DNA of 64,000 nt from JAPWJZ01 sp964575605 (GTDB lineage Bacteria; Pseudomonadota; Alphaproteobacteria; Micavibrionales; UBA2020): positions 52,845 through 116,844 of the forward strand of contig CAZNRN010000010.1 in assembly GCA_964575605.1 (NCBI GenBank). The letters run 5' to 3'. How positions within the stretch are numbered: position 1 is the first letter of the stretch; the number at the start of each line of letters is the position of its first letter. The translations under genes and the position numbers were made by a program. The notes under the pieces were generated by a model that saw only the letters and a list, made by a program, of their open reading frames with translations, was not told the DNA's origin and did no database searches. Shown here piece by piece: positions 60,045-64,000 of the stretch.

Positions 60045-61952
60045 TTACGGCTGGTTAGGGGCAGGCTTGCGCGCGGGTGCCTGCGGGGCGGCCGCGGGGC
60101 CGTTCAGCAGTTGCGCGGGAATGCCGAAGCCGTCGACCAGTACCTGGGCATTCGGGCGGACCTTGACGTTGAGGTCCTGCTCCAGACGTTTCAGCGCGTG
60201 GGTGGCTTCCGTATCGAGGTGGTCGTTTTCGAGATACCAGACTGCGTTTTTACGCAGGGTGCTGACGGCATAGAGGTCGCGGAGGTCTTTCAGCACGGCT
60301 TTGACCTCGGGGTCTTTCTGCGCATCCACCGCGGCGGTGAATTTTTCCAGCATCAGTCGCTCGGCATAGGCGTCCGAATAGGCGATCATGTCGTCCTGGA
60401 TGAGGTTGGCGACTTCGTCTTTGCTGTATTTATCTGCCAGTTTCTTGGCCTTGCGCACCAGGTTGTGCATCATCGTGCGTTCGCGGCCTTCGAACAGCGT
60501 CGCCTGGTCGCCTGAATCGAGGAAGGCGTCGCGGCCGGAGCCGTTAATCGACCAGCGGCGCCAGCGGTCCTTGCGGCCCATGTCGTAGCCCTTGACGATC
60601 TTGCCAAGCGCCGACGCGCCCTGGAATTTCTTTGACACACGCGTCATCTGGTTTTTCGCGACCAGCATGCGCAGCACGGTGTTGTCGCCTTCGAAGGTGC
60701 GGAAGACGTCCATGTCGCTGCGCAGCACGCCGTAACGGGTTTCGGACATGAAACCCTTGCCGCCTTCGATCAGGCGGCCTTCGTCGACCGTTTTCATCGC
60801 GGCGTCCGACGACACGGCCTTGATGGCGGCTGCCATGGTTTCGGTGCGGGGGTCGTTTTCCTCGAAGGCCTTCAGCAGGTCGCGCGTCGCAAAGTGCAGC
60901 GCATAGGCCTCGGCCAGTTTCGGCAGCAGGCGGGTTTGCGTCGCTTGTTTATCAAGCAATGTGTCGCCGAAAACTTTGCGGTTTTCAGCGAATTTCACGG
61001 CGGAAGCCAGCGCGTTCTTGTTGCCCGACAGAGCCGCCATGGAAACGAAGACGCGGCCGGTAACCAGCGTGCCGATAGTTTTGAAGAAGCGCGCGGATTT
61101 CTTGGCCGTGTCGCTTTCGTATTCGCCTTTTTCGTTGATGCTGCCAAATTTGTCGAGCAGCGCGTCATAGGGCACTTTCACCTTGTTGAAATCGAGCGTG
61201 CCGTTGTCGACGCCGTTCAGGCCGACTTTATGGCCGTTGTCGCCGATGGTGATGCCGGGAAGCACCGCGCCGTTTTCATCGCGCACGGGCACGAGGAAGG
61301 CATGGGGGCCCTGGCTTTCACCGCCCTCGCCCATTTTCAGCTGCGCGAAGACGACCATCATGCGGCCGTGCAGCGCTGCGTTGCCGATGTAGGTCTTGCG
61401 GGCGTCGGGGTTGGGGGTGTTGATGGTGAAGCTGCGCGTGGCGTGGTCGTAAACCGCTTCGGTCTGGGTGCCCTGTACGTCGGAACCGCAGGCCATCTCG
61501 GTCATGCCGAAACCGCCCAGCAGCTTGCCGGTGATAACGTCTTCGATCAGGTGCTGGTGCTTTTCGGTGCCCAGGCGCTCGATCGAGGTGCCGAAGAGGC
61601 CGAACTGCACGCCCTGCTTCACCGCGAGGCTCATGTCCGCATGGGCGAGGATCTCGCCGATGTTGATGTAAGCGGAACCCTGCCCGCCGCCACCGTGCTT
61701 CGGGTCGTAAGGCATGCGGGTATAGCCCTTGTCGATCAGCATATGGATTCGGTCGAGCGTCAGCTGGCGGTAGTCGCCCTTCGGCAGGTCGGCCGGCAGC
61801 GGCGCCATTTCGGGCTGCGAGACGAAGGCACGGGCTTCCTTGCGGATGTCCGCGAAGCGTCCGTCGAGGACCTCTTGCAGGCGCTCGGCCAGCGGTTTTT
61901 GCGTTTGCGCGGTTTCGACCGCAAATGCTGTTGCCAATTCCGTTTTAGCCAT
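60045..61952 (-). CDS. Acyl-CoA dehydrogenase/oxidase family protein
   Basis: 635 residues, longer than a standard acyl-CoA dehydrogenase (about 380). The central FAD-fold segments LGGFGMTEMACGSDVQGTQTEA, INTPNPDARKTYIGNAALHG and VNGVDNG/NGTLDFNKVKVP match the oxidase branch, and EGDNTVLRMLVAKN near 435 is the typical acyl-CoA oxidase signature. The C-terminal 180 residues are helical and lack a named domain, with a Pro/Ala-rich end. It catalyses the first step of beta-oxidation; whether it uses O2 or ETF is not decided. It lies 27 bp behind the fadD-like gene. Confidence 0.85.
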   Translation of the reverse strand: MAKTELATAFAVETAQTQKPLAERLQEVLDGRFADIRKEARAFVSQPEMAPLPADLPKGDYRQLTLDRIHMLIDKGYTRMPYDPKHGGGGQGSAYINIGEILAHADMSLAVKQGVQFGLFGTSIERLGTEKHQHLIEDVITGKLLGGFGMTEMACGSDVQGTQTEAVYDHATRSFTINTPNPDARKTYIGNAALHGRMMVVFAQLKMGEGGESQGPHAFLVPVRDENGAVLPGITIGDNGHKVGLNGVDNGTLDFNKVKVPYDALLDKFGSINEKGEYESDTAKKSARFFKTIGTLVTGRVFVSMAALSGNKNALASAVKFAENRKVFGDTLLDKQATQTRLLPKLAEAYALHFATRDLLKAFEENDPRTETMAAAIKAVSSDAAMKTVDEGRLIEGGKGFMSETRYGVLRSDMDVFRTFEGDNTVLRMLVAKNQMTRVSKKFQGASALGKIVKGYDMGRKDRWRRWSINGSGRDAFLDSGDQATLFEGRERTMMHNLVRKAKKLADKYSKDEVANLIQDDMIAYSDAYAERLMLEKFTAAVDAQKDPEVKAVLKDLRDLYAVSTLRKNAVWYLENDHLDTEATHALKRLEQDLNVKVRPNAQVLVDGFGIPAQLLNGPAAAPQAPARKPAPNQP

Positions 61953-61979
61953 GTTGCTTCTCCCTCTGATTACGTTGCG

Positions 61980-63959
61980 TTAGCCGACTTTTGGCGTTGC
62001 TGCGGGCTTGTTGGTATTCGCCGCTTTTGCTTCCAGCTCGGCCAGATCTTCCTTCTTCAACGCCTTTTTGTCGGGCTGCTGCTTCAGGGTTCGGGGGAAA
62101 TCATCGCGGAATTTCCACAGGTGCGGGATTTCGTAGGGCGCCAGCTTGTCCTGCAGGAATGCCTTGATTTCCGCCGGGGTCGCCGACTGGCCTTCCTTGA
62201 AGACGATGTGGGCTTTCACTTCTTCCTGAACTTTGGGGTCAGGAACACCGACCACGCAGACTTCCTTGATCGCGGGGTGGTCGAGCAGTTTCGATTCCAC
62301 TTTCAGCGGGAAGACTTTCAAGCCCTGGCGGTTGATCATGTCCTTGGTGCGGCCCGTGATGTAGATAGCGCCGGTTTTTGCGTCGATGTAACCCGTATCG
62401 CCGGTATGGAAGTAGCCATCCTTGTCCATGACCTTCGCCGTTTCATCGGGGCGGTTATGGTAGCCTTTCATCACCTGCGGGCCGCGCAGGCAGATTTCAC
62501 CGATTTCGCCCAGGGCCAGGACCTTGTCGGAAATGTCCGGCGAATTTTCGATGCTGGTGATCCGGACTTCGGTGCCCGGGACGGGCAGGCCGATAGAACC
62601 CGGGATATCTTCGCCAAGCGGGATAGCAATCGCGAGGGGAGAGGTTTCAGACAGGCCATAGCCTTTCGTGAAGGCCTTGCCGGTGCGTTTTTTCCAGGCT
62701 TCCTCGAGCGGTTCGGGCGTGGGCGCGCCGCCGGACAGCCACAGCTTGACCGACGACAGGTCGTATTCTTTCTTCACCGGGGTGAAGGGGTGCGCGACCT
62801 TATTGAAGATTTTGCACAGCGTCGGCACTTTCGGCACTTTCGTCGCCAGCATCGCCTCGTACATCGACGGGACGGCGGCGAACATTTCAGGCTTGTACTT
62901 GTCGATGACCTGCACAGCTTTCTTGACGTCGGGGATAGGACGCATGACCAGTTCAGCGCCCAGCTTGATGGACAGGTTTTCCTGCACCGTCATCGCAAAG
63001 ACGTGGAAGAACGGCAGGATCGCCAGCATCTTTTCCTGTTTGCCGGCGGCATTTGCGTCCTTCTTGCTGCTGAACCACAATTCGCTCTGCGCGATGTTGG
63101 CGGTCAGGTTGCCGTGGGTCAGCATGCATGCCTTGGGAACACCCGTTGTGCCGCCGGTGTATTGCAGCACCGCGACATCATCGGGTTTCACGTCGACAGG
63201 AGCGACGGGGCCCTTGCTCTTCATCATGCTGGAAAAAGCGATATGCTTGTCGTCTTCGACAACTTTGAACATGTCGTTCTTGCTGAAATCCTGTAGTGAC
63301 TTCTTGAATTTCGCGATGCCCTTGAGCGGGATCGGCTTGCCGTGGTCGTCTTTCTTCACTTTCGTGTCGCCCGGCAGTTTCTCGATGAGGGGCAGCAGCG
63401 GGGCGATGGCCTTTTTGGCGGCGGTCAGCACCGCGAGGCCGTATTTCTTTTTCGGGGGCAGCACGTCGGACAGATCGCAGACGATGGTTTTTTTCATCGC
63501 CGTGGTGCCCGTCAGCTTGTCGAGCTTCGCTTGCAGCTGTTTGTTGTTGAACGTCACCATTACGTCCGTCTTGGAGTCATTGATCAGATCAGCCATTTCC
63601 TTTTCGGCATAGAGCGGATTGAAGTTGACGATCGTGGCGCCGGCCTTCATGGCGCCGTAATAGGCGATGACGTGGAACGGCAGGTCCGGCAGGCAGAGGC
63701 CCACATGGTTGCCCTTGCCGATGCCTTGGTCCTGCAGGCTTTTCGCGAAGCGGTCCGACATTTCGTCGACTTGTTTATAGGTCCACTGGCGGCCGAAGAA
63801 GTTGAGGCAGGGCCTGTCGCCGAATTTCGCCACCGATTCCTTGAACATCGCGACCATGGTCGTGACGGGGATTTCGGCATCCCATTTCAGGCCTTCGGGA
63901 TAGCTTTTTTCCCAGGGCTGTGCGGTTTTTGCGGGGGTTTCGGCGGAAGACTGGTTCAT
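61980..63959 (-). CDS. fadD: Long-chain fatty acid CoA ligase
   Basis: 659 residues. AMP-forming ligase: VAVLQYTGGTTGVPKACMLTHGN (P-loop-like motif near 268), FTKGYGLSETSPLA, DGYFHTGDTGYIDAKTGAIYITGRTKDMI and the catalytic Lys segment LKQQPDKKALKKEDL (PxGKxxR-like end). It activates fatty acids to acyl-CoA with ATP. A 100-residue insert at 150-250 (Lys-rich, KKKYGLAVLTAAKKAIAP) is longer than in E. coli FadD and partly hydrophobic. It leads the unit with the acyl-CoA dehydrogenase/oxidase. Confidence 0.92.
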   Translation of the reverse strand: MNQSSAETPAKTAQPWEKSYPEGLKWDAEIPVTTMVAMFKESVAKFGDRPCLNFFGRQWTYKQVDEMSDRFAKSLQDQGIGKGNHVGLCLPDLPFHVIAYYGAMKAGATIVNFNPLYAEKEMADLINDSKTDVMVTFNNKQLQAKLDKLTGTTAMKKTIVCDLSDVLPPKKKYGLAVLTAAKKAIAPLLPLIEKLPGDTKVKKDDHGKPIPLKGIAKFKKSLQDFSKNDMFKVVEDDKHIAFSSMMKSKGPVAPVDVKPDDVAVLQYTGGTTGVPKACMLTHGNLTANIAQSELWFSSKKDANAAGKQEKMLAILPFFHVFAMTVQENLSIKLGAELVMRPIPDVKKAVQVIDKYKPEMFAAVPSMYEAMLATKVPKVPTLCKIFNKVAHPFTPVKKEYDLSSVKLWLSGGAPTPEPLEEAWKKRTGKAFTKGYGLSETSPLAIAIPLGEDIPGSIGLPVPGTEVRITSIENSPDISDKVLALGEIGEICLRGPQVMKGYHNRPDETAKVMDKDGYFHTGDTGYIDAKTGAIYITGRTKDMINRQGLKVFPLKVESKLLDHPAIKEVCVVGVPDPKVQEEVKAHIVFKEGQSATPAEIKAFLQDKLAPYEIPHLWKFRDDFPRTLKQQPDKKALKKEDLAELEAKAANTNKPAATPKVG

Positions 63960-64000
63960 TGGGGGATTACATTCTAAATGATAGTTGTTTTTCTGGCCTC

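Noticed and set aside
60894..63296. 800-residue open reading frame on the plus strand
   Set aside because: Antisense to both the acyl-CoA dehydrogenase/oxidase and fadD genes, crossing their junction, with Arg/Gly/Phe-rich non-family composition.

Overview
The window looks like a chromosomal piece of an alphaproteobacterium, probably from a draft or metagenome assembly because it contains two runs of ten Ns. Pointers to the group are the murA - UPF0262 - infA - maf - RNase E/G operon, an IalB-family protein, and three perfect matches to the alphaproteobacterial general-stress (EcfG-type) promoter GGAAC-N16/17-CGTT. I saw no prophage, integrase, transposase, CRISPR array or rRNA. The content is mostly ordinary housekeeping and stress genes, with many small uncharacterised exported proteins between them.

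Layout. 1-3.3 kb: reductive pyrimidine catabolism (preA partial, preT) behind methylmalonate-semialdehyde dehydrogenase (mmsA). 3.3-20.8 kb: small exported or membrane proteins, a radical SAM protein, glycerate 2-kinase, a membrane spermidine-synthase-like protein, an IalB protein, a Fur/Zur-type regulator coupled to a Cys-rich exported peptide, a GNAT and membrane protein pair, a Sel1-repeat protein and malic enzyme. 20.8-26.5 kb: a two-gene operon of a large RTX calcium-binding protein and a methyltransferase with a degenerate Nudix-like domain; both are interrupted by assembly gaps. 26.6-37.2 kb: an outer-membrane beta-barrel candidate, YqgE, ankyrin proteins, a phospholipase D/EEP pair, and a stress cluster (hemerythrin and small charged proteins) with EcfG promoters.

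37.3-45 kb is a cold and oxidative stress block: a DEAD-box helicase, two CspA proteins, OxyR and an apparently exported KatG. The helicase and the first cspA share a conserved structured 5' leader, the most interesting RNA signal in the window. 45-48 kb holds hydrolases and an AT-rich lipoprotein gene bounded by perfect 28-bp inverted REP-like repeats.

48.2-52 kb is the murA-infA-maf-rng operon. 52-55.1 kb is a marR-emrA-emrB efflux operon with a 20-bp palindromic operator. 55.2-59.2 kb has YceI and a pantothenate/CoA operon (candidate panG-type ketopantoate reductase, panB, panC, coaX). This is followed by tRNA-Phe, an EcfG-controlled exported protein, and a fatty-acid activation and beta-oxidation pair (fadD-like ligase and acyl-CoA dehydrogenase/oxidase).
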